Part shown: piece after piece, positions 1 through 5,634 of the stretch
How positions within the stretch are numbered: position 1 is the first letter of the stretch
How the letters are laid out: each line of letters begins with the position of its first letter
Notes under the pieces: generated by a model
What the model saw: only the letters and a program-made list of their open reading frames with translations
What the model was told of the DNA's origin: nothing
The model's database searches: none
Program-made: the position numbers and the translations under genes
Source of the DNA: UBA3871 sp002392265
GTDB lineage: Bacteria; Bacillota; Clostridia; Peptostreptococcales; Anaerovoracaceae
Reading direction: 5' to 3'
DNA length: 9,382 nt
Assembly: GCA_946614255.1 (NCBI GenBank)
Contig: CAMOGS010000010.1
Span: 1-9,382, forward strand

Positions 1-280
1 CAACGTCGGTTGTGTAAACCTTCTGACCATCCTTGTTTGTGTAGCTTCCGGTCTGGATGCTCCCGCTGAGTCCGATAAGCTTTCCCTTGTTGAAGTACTT
101 TTCAATGAACTCTCCCTGCTTGCCGAAAGCTACGCAGGAAATGAAGTCAGCCTCGGGCTGTCCTTCTCTTTTGAAACGTCTGTCAACAGCAACGGTAAAT
201 CTTGCAACAGCCATACCGTTTGGGTTGTATCTGACATCGGGGTCTCTTACCAGTCTTCCAACTAATACTACTTGATTCAT
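1..280 (-). CDS. ssb: Single-stranded DNA-binding protein SSB (3' end beyond the left edge)
   Basis: SSB coats single-stranded DNA during replication, recombination and repair. I translated the 93 visible codons from the ATG at 280. They begin MNQVVLVGRLVRDPDVRY and continue through VARFTVAVDRRF, ADFISCVAFGKQGEF and KYFNKGKLIGLSGSIQTG, which is the standard bacterial SSB OB-fold in order. The rest of the fold, the flexible tail and the acidic C-terminal tip lie past position 1. The start is firm: AGGAG at 287-291 sits 6 nt upstream and overlaps the rpsF stop codon at 290-292, so the two genes are probably translationally coupled. Gene order rpsF-ssb(-rpsR) is the usual Firmicutes operon, although rpsR itself is not in view. 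Nothing in the visible part is anomalous. Confidence 0.97.
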   Translation of the reverse strand, partial: MNQVVLVGRLVRDPDVRYNPNGMAVARFTVAVDRRFKREGQPEADFISCVAFGKQGEFIEKYFNKGKLIGLSGSIQTGSYTNKDGQKVYTTDV

Positions 281-289
281 ACCGGGCTC

Positions 290-577
290 CTACTCTTCAT
301 CTTTGTTGATGATGATGTGTCTCATTACGTTATCAGAAATTCTTAATCTTCTGTCCAGTTCCTTTGGAAGAGTTGGCTCAGCTTCGAACTCTGCTACTAC
401 ATAGTAACCTTCGTTCTTCTTTTCGATAGGATAAGCGAGCTTTCTCATTCCCCAAACGTCTACATTGGAAACTGTTCCCTGAGCAGCAATGATTTCCTTT
501 ACGGTCTCGATTGTTGCTTCCTTCTTTTCGTCTTCCAGTGTAGGGTCAATAACGAACATAACCTCGTACTTAGTCAT
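290..577 (-). CDS. rpsF: 30S ribosomal protein S6
   Basis: S6 binds the central domain of 16S rRNA as a heterodimer with S18. The 95-residue product starts MTKYEVMFVIDPTLEDE and contains VWGMRKLAYPIEKKNEGYYV and the LDRRLRISDNVMRHII segment near the C-terminus, all hallmarks of S6. The length is normal for the family (about 95-100). The reading frame stays open upstream to a possible ATG at 667. I chose the ATG at 577 because GGAGGTG at 584-590 is ideally spaced before it, family members begin here, and the predicted transcription start (about 661-663) falls downstream of 667. The gene has its own promoter (670-697) and a leader with two hairpins (608-662). It is followed after 9 nt by ssb. 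Autoregulation by S6:S18 is known for this operon in many bacteria; here it is only inferred. Confidence 0.97.
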   Translation of the reverse strand: MTKYEVMFVIDPTLEDEKKEATIETVKEIIAAQGTVSNVDVWGMRKLAYPIEKKNEGYYVVAEFEAEPTLPKELDRRLRISDNVMRHIIINKDEE

Positions 578-607
578 TGTTTTCACCTCCCTATGGTCAT
601 TAATAAA

Positions 608-662
608 TGGCGACGTTCTTTCTCGTCGCAGAGATTTTTGCCCATGCCAAGACACACGGACA
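608..662 (-). promoter_or_regulatory. rpsF leader with two hairpins
   Basis: In the minus-strand transcript, TGTCCGTG (662-655) pairs fully with CATGGGCA (646-639), giving an 8-bp stem with two G-U pairs and an 8-nt loop. Eight nucleotides later GCGACG (629-624) pairs perfectly with CGTCGC (615-610) around an A-rich loop, and a further T630-A608 pair is possible across a bulged C609. The second hairpin ends about 20 nt before the ribosome binding site. There is no U-tract after either hairpin, so these are not typical terminators. rpsF leaders in many bacteria carry an S6:S18-binding structure. I could not match this leader to that consensus with certainty, so a regulatory role is inference. 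Confidence 0.5.
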
Positions 663-669
663 CCCATAT

Positions 670-697
670 ATCATATCATATTTTGCTCAAAAAGCAA
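670..697 (-). promoter_or_regulatory. Probable sigma-70/SigA-type promoter for rpsF-ssb
   Basis: Reading the minus strand, a -35 element TTGCTT (697-692) is separated by 16 bp from a -10 element TATGAT (675-670). A second overlapping TATGAT lies at 680-675, but its spacing is too short. Transcription would begin near 661-663, giving a leader of about 85 nt. The -35 element and spacer sit in a short inverted repeat, TTGCT (697-693) and AGCAA (687-683), which might be an operator or chance. Position upstream of a ribosomal protein gene, with AT-rich DNA before it, supports the call. Confidence 0.65.
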
Positions 698-740
698 GTG
701 TTTTCTGCGATATTTGCGATTATTTGCTATTATTCTCCTA
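698..740 (-). repeat. AT-rich 10-bp phased repeat upstream of the rpsF promoter
   Basis: On the minus strand this stretch reads as successive 10-bp units TAGGAGAATA, ATAGCAAATA, ATCGCAAATA and TCGCAGAAAA. The (G)CAAATA/AGAATA/AGAAAA blocks recur once per helical turn immediately before the -35 box. Phased A-rich blocks in this position can act as an UP element or intrinsic bend. The repeat also includes the last codons and the stop (730-732) of the DUF1653 gene, so part of the periodicity is in coding sequence. The function is inferred from position only. Confidence 0.45.
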
Positions 741-954
741 TGTATTCGAAGCGTTTAAATATCTTTCCGTCTCTCTCCACGGTTTCGTTCCACATTGAAG
801 CAGGGCGGACCCAAATGCCGCCCTCGCCGTAAAGTGCTTTATAAACCACCATTTCTTCAAGTGTTTCGGAATGCTTTGCAATATAAAGCACTTCGTATTC
901 ATTGCCTTTGAAATGACGGTATCTGCCTGTTTTTATTTCTGCGTTGTCTGTCAT
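730..954 (-). CDS. DUF1653 family small protein
   Basis: A 74-residue soluble protein. Residues 11-58 (YRHFKGNEYEVLYIAKHSET, then VVYKALYGEGGIWVRP and the following SMWNETV) match the DUF1653 consensus as I know it, and the length is normal for this single-domain family. The biochemical function of the family is not established, and nothing in the sequence suggests a catalytic site. The ATG at 954 is preceded by GAGGA at 959-963. The gene lies in the same direction as its neighbours, 95 bp after the membrane-protein gene with a 35-bp tandem repeat between, and 152 bp before rpsF. I see no convincing promoter of its own, so it may depend on read-through from upstream or on a promoter I cannot recognise. 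It has no signal peptide or membrane segment. Confidence 0.85.
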   Translation of the reverse strand: MTDNAEIKTGRYRHFKGNEYEVLYIAKHSETLEEMVVYKALYGEGGIWVRPASMWNETVERDGKIFKRFEYIGE

Positions 955-973
955 ATCGTCCTCTTTTTTGAAC

Positions 974-1078
974 CTGTCCCTATATTACCTAAAAAGCAAA
1001 TTTGGGGACGTGCCCTAAATTAGCCAAAAGGCGAATTTGGTGCCTGTCCCTAGATTAGCCCGTAGGCTATTAGGGCTG
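974..1078 (-). repeat. Three-copy 35-bp tandem repeat with hairpin potential
   Basis: Aligned by eye on the plus strand, copies start at 974, 1009 and 1044, exactly 35 bp apart. Each opens with a CTGTCCCTA-like block (CTGTCCCTATATTA, CGTGCCCTAAATTA, CTGTCCCTAGATTA). Copies 1 and 2 agree at 25 of 35 positions and copies 2 and 3 at 21 of 35. In copy 2, AAATTAGCC (1017-1025) and GGCGAATTT (1030-1038) form a 9-position stem with one mismatch around AAAA. In copy 3, TAGCC and GGCTA pair around CGTA. Read on the minus strand the joining block is GGGACAGGCACC. Copy 3 covers the stop and final codons of the 1050-2414 gene. No T-tract follows the stems, so this is not a standard terminator, though it may still end or stabilise the upstream transcript. 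Confidence 0.7.
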
Positions 1079-2414
1079 CGAGGGCTGCGAGCGTGATTCC
1101 GAAGAGAATCAGCATCACAGGCTTTTTAACCTGCATCGGCCTGTTTATTTCAGGGTTGTATTTGTCGAAAAGCTGCATCGAAAGGGTTTCGAGAACCTGT
1201 GTTCCCGTCGTTTCGAATCTGCAAGGATAATCCTTTGAAACCGCCTTCTGGCGTGTATATTCCTTTAGCTTGAGGCGTTCGCTTTCCGTGAGCTCGAGGC
1301 ACTGCGGCGCCTGAAGCACCAGCTCTCCCGCAAGACCCGCTTCCATTACACCCGCATTTTTTGCCTTCATATTTGCCGTCAGGGTTTTACAAACCTCGAG
1401 GATTGAAGCTCGCAGGTTTTGCTTTACATAATCCGCCTTTGCGAGAACCGTTTCGAGGTACAAAGCGCTTTCCTCGGAAAGAACCGCATCCACCGTTACC
1501 TCTTTATCCTTATAAGGGTCGAGCTCCGCACTGTAGCCTTTCATCTTTTCCTTTTCAACCTCGAGTCTTTCGCGAAGCTCTGCGGTATTAAAGAGCTCAT
1601 CCGCATACTTTACGGTAAACTCAGGGAAGCCGCCCTCTATGAACTTTGTCCCAAAATATTCCTGGGCCTCTTCAATTTTGCCCCACTTTAATGTCCTGCG
1701 CGCATTGTTAACCAGCTGGCTTCCAAAGAGGCTGCCCGCAAAGATCCCTATGCCTCCGCCGATCAGCGTTCCCGCACCCGGAGCGATTGCGGAGCCCGCT
1801 GCCGCACCGACCTTTCCAAGCCCGACAGCACCTGCGCCACCGACACCGATTCTGACAAAATCCATACCTATGTTAATACCCGCTTCCCTTCCGGTCTGCT
1901 TTCTCTTTGCAAGCCTCATGGTGTTTCTGAGCGTGCGCACTCCAAAAAGAACAGCCGAAACCAAAGGGATGTGTGCGGTCGCGTCGAGTGCCGCACCTGC
2001 ATCAGCACCGGCACCGGCAGAGCTTGCCACAATATCCGAGCCCGTTGCGGCAATGTCTGCGCCCGACACAATGTCTGCGCCTGCATTTACGGCAGCTTCC
2101 ACATCAAGCACGCTTGCAATCGGCTGGTCGGGGTTCATCGAAAGATATGCCTCGAGAAGCGTCATGCCTGAGCTTGCCGCAGTAATTGCCGCAGCATCCA
2201 GTGCAGAGCTTCCTAAAGCCTTAAGCTTGTTTACATTGGCATCCTCCCAGCTGAGCTTTGCTTTGATTCTGTTTTTTAATTCTGCTATCTTTAACCTTTT
2301 CGCCTTTACCCTGTGTTTTATCGCAAAATGCAAAACGAGAAACACTGCCGCAAGCAGCGCCAGTGCCTCAATCTGGGCAATCATGGGCTCCAGTATTTTT
2401 AACAACGTATCCAT
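1050..2414 (-). CDS. Unrecognised membrane protein with glycine-zipper segment
   Basis: A 454-residue protein of unknown function. An N-terminal hydrophobic segment (about residues 15-31, ALALLAAVFLVLHF) is followed by a very basic stretch (32-53, many Lys/Arg). Residues 96-148 are dominated by Ala, Gly, Asp and Ser, with internal echoes such as ADIVSGADI and GSDIVASS. Residues 189-232 form a small-residue region with repeated G-x3-G spacing (GKVGAAAGSAIAPGAG, then GGGIGIFAGSLFG), typical of a glycine zipper that inserts in or packs against membrane. A charged, probably helical region follows (245-430), and a C-terminal hydrophobic helix (432-454) ends the protein. No signal-peptide cleavage site or enzyme motif is evident. 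The ATG at 2414 has AGGGG at 2424-2428 and lies only 12 bp after the hydrolase gene, so the two are co-transcribed. The last codons lie in the 35-bp repeat. Confidence 0.85.
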   Translation of the reverse strand: MDTLLKILEPMIAQIEALALLAAVFLVLHFAIKHRVKAKRLKIAELKNRIKAKLSWEDANVNKLKALGSSALDAAAITAASSGMTLLEAYLSMNPDQPIASVLDVEAAVNAGADIVSGADIAATGSDIVASSAGAGADAGAALDATAHIPLVSAVLFGVRTLRNTMRLAKRKQTGREAGINIGMDFVRIGVGGAGAVGLGKVGAAAGSAIAPGAGTLIGGGIGIFAGSLFGSQLVNNARRTLKWGKIEEAQEYFGTKFIEGGFPEFTVKYADELFNTAELRERLEVEKEKMKGYSAELDPYKDKEVTVDAVLSEESALYLETVLAKADYVKQNLRASILEVCKTLTANMKAKNAGVMEAGLAGELVLQAPQCLELTESERLKLKEYTRQKAVSKDYPCRFETTGTQVLETLSMQLFDKYNPEINRPMQVKKPVMLILFGITLAALAALIAYGLI

Positions 2415-2426
2415 ATAAAAGGTCCC

Positions 2427-3248
2427 CTATTTCAAAAACTTTGCAACCGTCTCGCAAAGCTCAAGCCTGTAATCCGACGAGCCATGATCTGTTTCGAAAC
2501 GGCGGCTTAAAAGCTTTGATCCGTCTATGGCTCTAATTGCGTTTTCAAGCGGCTCGCAGTGGTCCTGCGGCGGCGTCACATTGTCGATTGTACCACCTAT
2601 AACCATCAGGTCTCTGCCCGCAAGCTTCCCGGCAAGCCCTGCAAGAGGATACTCCTCTCTGTGCTCGCACAGCTCCGCTTCCATAATCTCTGCACTTGTG
2701 GAAACCAGCCAGTCCTGCGCTTCCGCAAGCATAGCGTGTATGCCGTCTGCGCCTTCTTTTGGCATTTCAGCGAATCTTCCGATGTCGCACGGTGTGATCA
2801 GAACGCCCTTTTTAAATTCTCTGTGCCTTGCCATCATGTGTGCAGCCACAAAACCGCCCAGACTGTGACCTACTGCATAAAGGTTTTCCGGGTCAAAGCG
2901 CATCCAGTCGCAACCCTGCGAAAGCACAAAATCGATTACGGTTTCCGCATCTTCGAGGGTGTGCGCTATGCGATATTCGCCTTCGCTACCCCAGCAGCCG
3001 CTGTAGTGAAAAGTGATAACGCCAAAACCTTCGCGCCTCAGATACTGTGCCAGATCAAAGTTTCGTTCGTTTCCGGGTATGCCGTGGAAAAGGATAACCG
3101 TAGGAGCCTTTCCGCTTCCTTTCGGAGAATAGCCCTGCGCAAAGATTTTGCCGCGCTTTCCGCGTATCAGGATACCGTCACTCTTTGGCCTTTGCGAAGA
3201 GTTTCCGCAGTGTTCTTCCGAAAGGGTAATATTAAAAGTGTTTCCCAT
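2427..3248 (-). CDS. Alpha/beta hydrolase, serine hydrolase type
   Basis: A 273-residue protein with the alpha/beta-hydrolase layout. HGIPGN (55-60) forms the oxyanion-hole turn. The nucleophile elbow GHSLGG puts the catalytic serine at 129. Asp222 in GGTIDNVTPP is the likely acid, and His255 in TDHGSSD the likely base. Length and spacing fit a small esterase/peptidase-like hydrolase acting in the cytoplasm, since no signal peptide is seen. The substrate cannot be told from sequence. The ATG at 3248 is preceded by a strong AAGGAGGA with 8-9 nt spacing. The gene follows the DarT-like gene after 54 bp and precedes the glycine-zipper membrane protein by 12 bp, suggesting a three-gene unit. A functional link to either neighbour is inference only. 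Confidence 0.9.
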   Translation of the reverse strand: MGNTFNITLSEEHCGNSSQRPKSDGILIRGKRGKIFAQGYSPKGSGKAPTVILFHGIPGNERNFDLAQYLRREGFGVITFHYSGCWGSEGEYRIAHTLEDAETVIDFVLSQGCDWMRFDPENLYAVGHSLGGFVAAHMMARHREFKKGVLITPCDIGRFAEMPKEGADGIHAMLAEAQDWLVSTSAEIMEAELCEHREEYPLAGLAGKLAGRDLMVIGGTIDNVTPPQDHCEPLENAIRAIDGSKLLSRRFETDHGSSDYRLELCETVAKFLK

Positions 3249-3274
3249 TTGCTATATCCTCCTTTTCGCGGGTT

Positions 3275-3286
3275 AAAACCGGTTTT
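3275..3286. promoter_or_regulatory. Perfect 12-bp palindrome between two operon genes
   Basis: AAAACCGGTTTT is a perfect dyad in the 54-bp gap between the DarT-like gene and the hydrolase gene, about 12 bp upstream of the hydrolase ribosome binding site. It could be an operator for a dimeric regulator or a weak RNA hairpin. It is short enough to be chance, and I see no matching copy elsewhere in the window or a clear promoter beside it. Confidence 0.25.
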
Positions 3287-3302
3287 GAAACTAATATCCG
3301 GA

Positions 3303-4214
3303 CTAATACCCGAAAGTGTAGTAAATCACCAGATGACCATTTATTTTATAAGTAAGTGTAAACGGCATATCGTAATCAAGCTCGCCGATCCAGTGCCAAA
3401 GCAGACCATCCTTGAAATAGCCCTCATCATCGATTAGCTGATCGCCGTTTTGGTAGGTGATATTAAACTCGTGCTTGTACTCCTTTATATCATCGGAGGC
3501 AAAACGATAAATCAGCTCTACCTCTACGCCTCTTCTGATTTCAATATCGTAATCAATTAAATAATTGAAGATATTCTTTCTGTCGTTCGGCCCTATATTA
3601 AAGCCCTTGAAGCAAAAGAATTTTTTATTGTTTACGCTGTAGCGCGCATCCGGACCAAGGAGGAATTTTGCGTTCTTTCTGTCCGCTTCCGTCCTGAATA
3701 CAATCTTTTCGACGTAATCAAAAGGAACCTTGTCCGGATAGAGCAGCTCTGCCGCACGAAGACGCGATTCTCTGTCATGCTCGTTGCGGTTTGCAGGAGC
3801 AGGGCGGAAAATCGATCTCCAGTCCAAATTGTCTTTTGCGGTTAGCATGTCTTTGTAAAAAACGGTTCCCCGAATTGTTGAATCGCCATCCGAAAAGCGA
3901 ACCCCGTCGGTTCCCGCAACCCGACTGTCAAACACCAGGCAAACCGGAATCGGCATATGAGGAAGTCTCTCCTCTTCAAGCTTTATGCCTTCCATCTCGT
4001 AAAGCTCGTCAGGCTTTGGTGTGTAGCGCATGCGCACGAATTTCTGTGTGTCCAGTGCCACCCAGTTCCTGTGCTCCTCGCCTTTTATCCCTCCGGACTT
4101 GTACGCTTTGGCAAACTCCGCAAAATCCATATAGTAATAGAATCCGTCGAACCTGTATTCTCGAAGGACCTTCATTAACTCTGTATATTCCTGCTGTCTG
4201 GACATTTGTGCCAT
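3303..4214 (-). CDS. DarT-like (DUF4433) ADP-ribosyltransferase-fold protein, no DarG partner
   Basis: A 303-residue protein. DarT enzymes are NAD-dependent toxins that ADP-ribosylate thymidine in single-stranded DNA and are neutralised by the macrodomain protein DarG. Residues 25-185 follow the DarT pattern as I recall it: FYYYMDFAEFAKAYKSGGI (25-43) for the NAD-binding helix region, FVRMRYTPKPDELY (59-72) for the YFxPRxPMLY block, FSDGDSTIRGTVFY then LDWRSIF (107-136), and RAAELLYPDKVPFDYVEKIV (153-172) with Glu156 at the catalytic-glutamate position. Two usual key residues appear changed: Tyr27 where a His is expected and Lys67 where an Arg is expected. Residues 186-303 form an extra aromatic-rich, probably beta-rich domain I do not recognise. 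I chose the ATG at 4214 because AGGGGAGAA lies just upstream; ATG 4229 and TTG 4232 fit less well. No macrodomain gene is nearby. Confidence 0.7.
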   Translation of the reverse strand: MAQMSRQQEYTELMKVLREYRFDGFYYYMDFAEFAKAYKSGGIKGEEHRNWVALDTQKFVRMRYTPKPDELYEMEGIKLEEERLPHMPIPVCLVFDSRVAGTDGVRFSDGDSTIRGTVFYKDMLTAKDNLDWRSIFRPAPANRNEHDRESRLRAAELLYPDKVPFDYVEKIVFRTEADRKNAKFLLGPDARYSVNNKKFFCFKGFNIGPNDRKNIFNYLIDYDIEIRRGVEVELIYRFASDDIKEYKHEFNITYQNGDQLIDDEGYFKDGLLWHWIGELDYDMPFTLTYKINGHLVIYYTFGY

Positions 4215-4242
4215 AAATTCTCCCCTCATCAAAACTCGATTG

Positions 4243-5634
4243 CTAAGCTTTCTCCCTCAAATCCTCCGCAAAACGAAGACACTGAGCCAGGGCTTCTCTT
4301 TTTGGAACGCCCGCCAGCCGAAGCTTGTGGGCAAGGCCGAGAATCTCACCAAAGGCTTTGTCTTGCTCAATGCCGGCAGCTATCAGATCTTCTCCCTTTA
4401 CAAAAGGCTTTGCCATCATCTCATTAAAGATTTCAAGCCTCTCCCAAAGAAATTCCTCGTAAGCCACAGACATTTCGCCGTCAGCTTCATGCCGCCTGTC
4501 GCAACGTGCAAGCAGAACCAGCCCTACCGGATCCACGCTTTCGTCAAACAGTCTGTTCGTCGCCTTGACGCCGCTGTTTTGCCCCGCAAGCATATTCGGC
4601 CTCATATGTAGTTTTATCATATTAAGAGAATAAAAGTGCAAGCTTTTTTCCTGGGTCAGCCTCCCAAGCAGGCTCCCGGCTATCTCCAAGCCGGCGATTT
4701 CATGATTTATCGCCCTGATTCTGCCATCTATTTCGGCTGTTGTCACCGCTTTCCCAAGGTCATGCATCAGTGCTGAGAGCATAAAGCCTTTTTCGTTTGA
4801 AGGTCTGCGCTTTTCGGTATGCAAAACCTCTGCCGCATTATCAAGCACCTGCATCGTATGAATCCAGACATCTCCCTCCGGGTGGTATATCGGACTCTGC
4901 TCGAGACCAATCAGAGGCTCAAGCTCTGCAAACCATGTATGAAGCTGTTTCATTTCCCGCAGCACCTCAAAAAAGATGCTCGGCTTTTCAGCCTTCAGCA
5001 GTGCCTTCTCAAGCTCCCCCATAACACGCTCTCTTGAAAGCGCACCTGTGTCCATACTGCTGCAAAGCTTAATTGTTTCGGGTGCTACCCTGAAATTAAA
5101 TCTCGCTGCAAACTGCGCCGCTCTGAAGACGCGCAGGGGATCTTCCCTGAAGCCGTCGTCTGTAATATGCCGAAGTATCCCTTTTTCGAGGTCCTCCTTG
5201 CCGCCGAATTCATCAAGAATCTCTCCGGAAAGGATGTCCTGCATCATTGCGTTTATGGTAAAATCGCGCCTTTCGGCAGCCTTCCCTGTTCCGATAAACG
5301 GATCTACAAAAACTTCGAAATCCTTGTGGCCGCGGCCCGTTGCCGCCTCGGTTCTCGGCATTGCGATATCAATGCTGCTGCCATAGATTCCGTAAACGCC
5401 AAAGCTGGCGCCTTTTGTAAAGCAGCCGCTTTTTTTACCCTCTTCGCGCCGGGGCGCAACCTTTTCGAGTATAAGCTCCAGCCTTTGCGGCTCCACACCG
5501 TGAACCTCTATATCAATATCCTTGCTTTCAATGCCAAGCAGTCTGTCGCGAACTATGCCACCCACGAGGAAGGCTCTGCCGCCCGCCTCGGCCACCGCCT
5601 GTGCAATCGCTGTACTCAGCTTTTTATCATCCAT
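4243..5634 (-). CDS. cca: CCA tRNA nucleotidyltransferase with HD domain
   Basis: A 463-residue class II nucleotidyltransferase that adds or repairs the 3' CCA of tRNA. The N-terminal catalytic core shows LVGGIVRDRLLG (23-34), the metal-binding pair D39 and D41 in KDIDIEV, SIDIAMPRTE (87-96), RRDFTINAMM (122-131) and the nucleotide-template region EDPLRVFRAAQFAARF (164-179). A C-terminal HD phosphohydrolase-type domain follows, with YHPEGDVWIHTMQV (250-263), LMHDLGK (289-295; His291-Asp292) and His311. Poly(A) polymerases share the core, so this alternative cannot be excluded, but length and motifs favour CCA addition. The ATG at 5634 overlaps the upstream stop as TAATG and lacks a good ribosome binding site, implying translational coupling to the PHP gene. 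The DarT-like gene starts 28 bp after its stop. Confidence 0.9.
   Translation of the reverse strand: MDDKKLSTAIAQAVAEAGGRAFLVGGIVRDRLLGIESKDIDIEVHGVEPQRLELILEKVAPRREEGKKSGCFTKGASFGVYGIYGSSIDIAMPRTEAATGRGHKDFEVFVDPFIGTGKAAERRDFTINAMMQDILSGEILDEFGGKEDLEKGILRHITDDGFREDPLRVFRAAQFAARFNFRVAPETIKLCSSMDTGALSRERVMGELEKALLKAEKPSIFFEVLREMKQLHTWFAELEPLIGLEQSPIYHPEGDVWIHTMQVLDNAAEVLHTEKRRPSNEKGFMLSALMHDLGKAVTTAEIDGRIRAINHEIAGLEIAGSLLGRLTQEKSLHFYSLNMIKLHMRPNMLAGQNSGVKATNRLFDESVDPVGLVLLARCDRRHEADGEMSVAYEEFLWERLEIFNEMMAKPFVKGEDLIAAGIEQDKAFGEILGLAHKLRLAGVPKREALAQCLRFAEDLREKA

Noticed and set aside
578..667. N-terminal extension of rpsF from the ATG at 667
   Set aside because: The extension has no S6 similarity, lies at or before the predicted transcription start, and the ATG at 577 has a far better ribosome binding site.
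1017..1038. Rho-independent terminator after the membrane-protein gene
   Set aside because: A stem with one mismatch is present but no T-tract follows it on the minus strand, so it does not meet the usual pattern.
974..1050. Possible CRISPR-like array because of regular 35-bp spacing
   Set aside because: The units are contiguous with no unique spacers, only three diverged copies exist, and no cas genes are present.
1050..2414. Antitoxin (DarG) role for a neighbour of the DarT-like gene
   Set aside because: Neither this protein nor the hydrolase shows a macrodomain motif, so I do not call either an antitoxin.
1639..2418. Plus-strand frame of 259 codons, rich in Ala/Pro/Ser
   Set aside because: This is the complement of the Ala/Gly-rich part of the membrane-protein gene, where GC-rich codons suppress stops in the opposite strand.
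2559..3437. Plus-strand frame of 292 codons
   Set aside because: It is antisense to the hydrolase gene with its intact catalytic triad, crosses two genes and their intergenic gap, and shows no domain.
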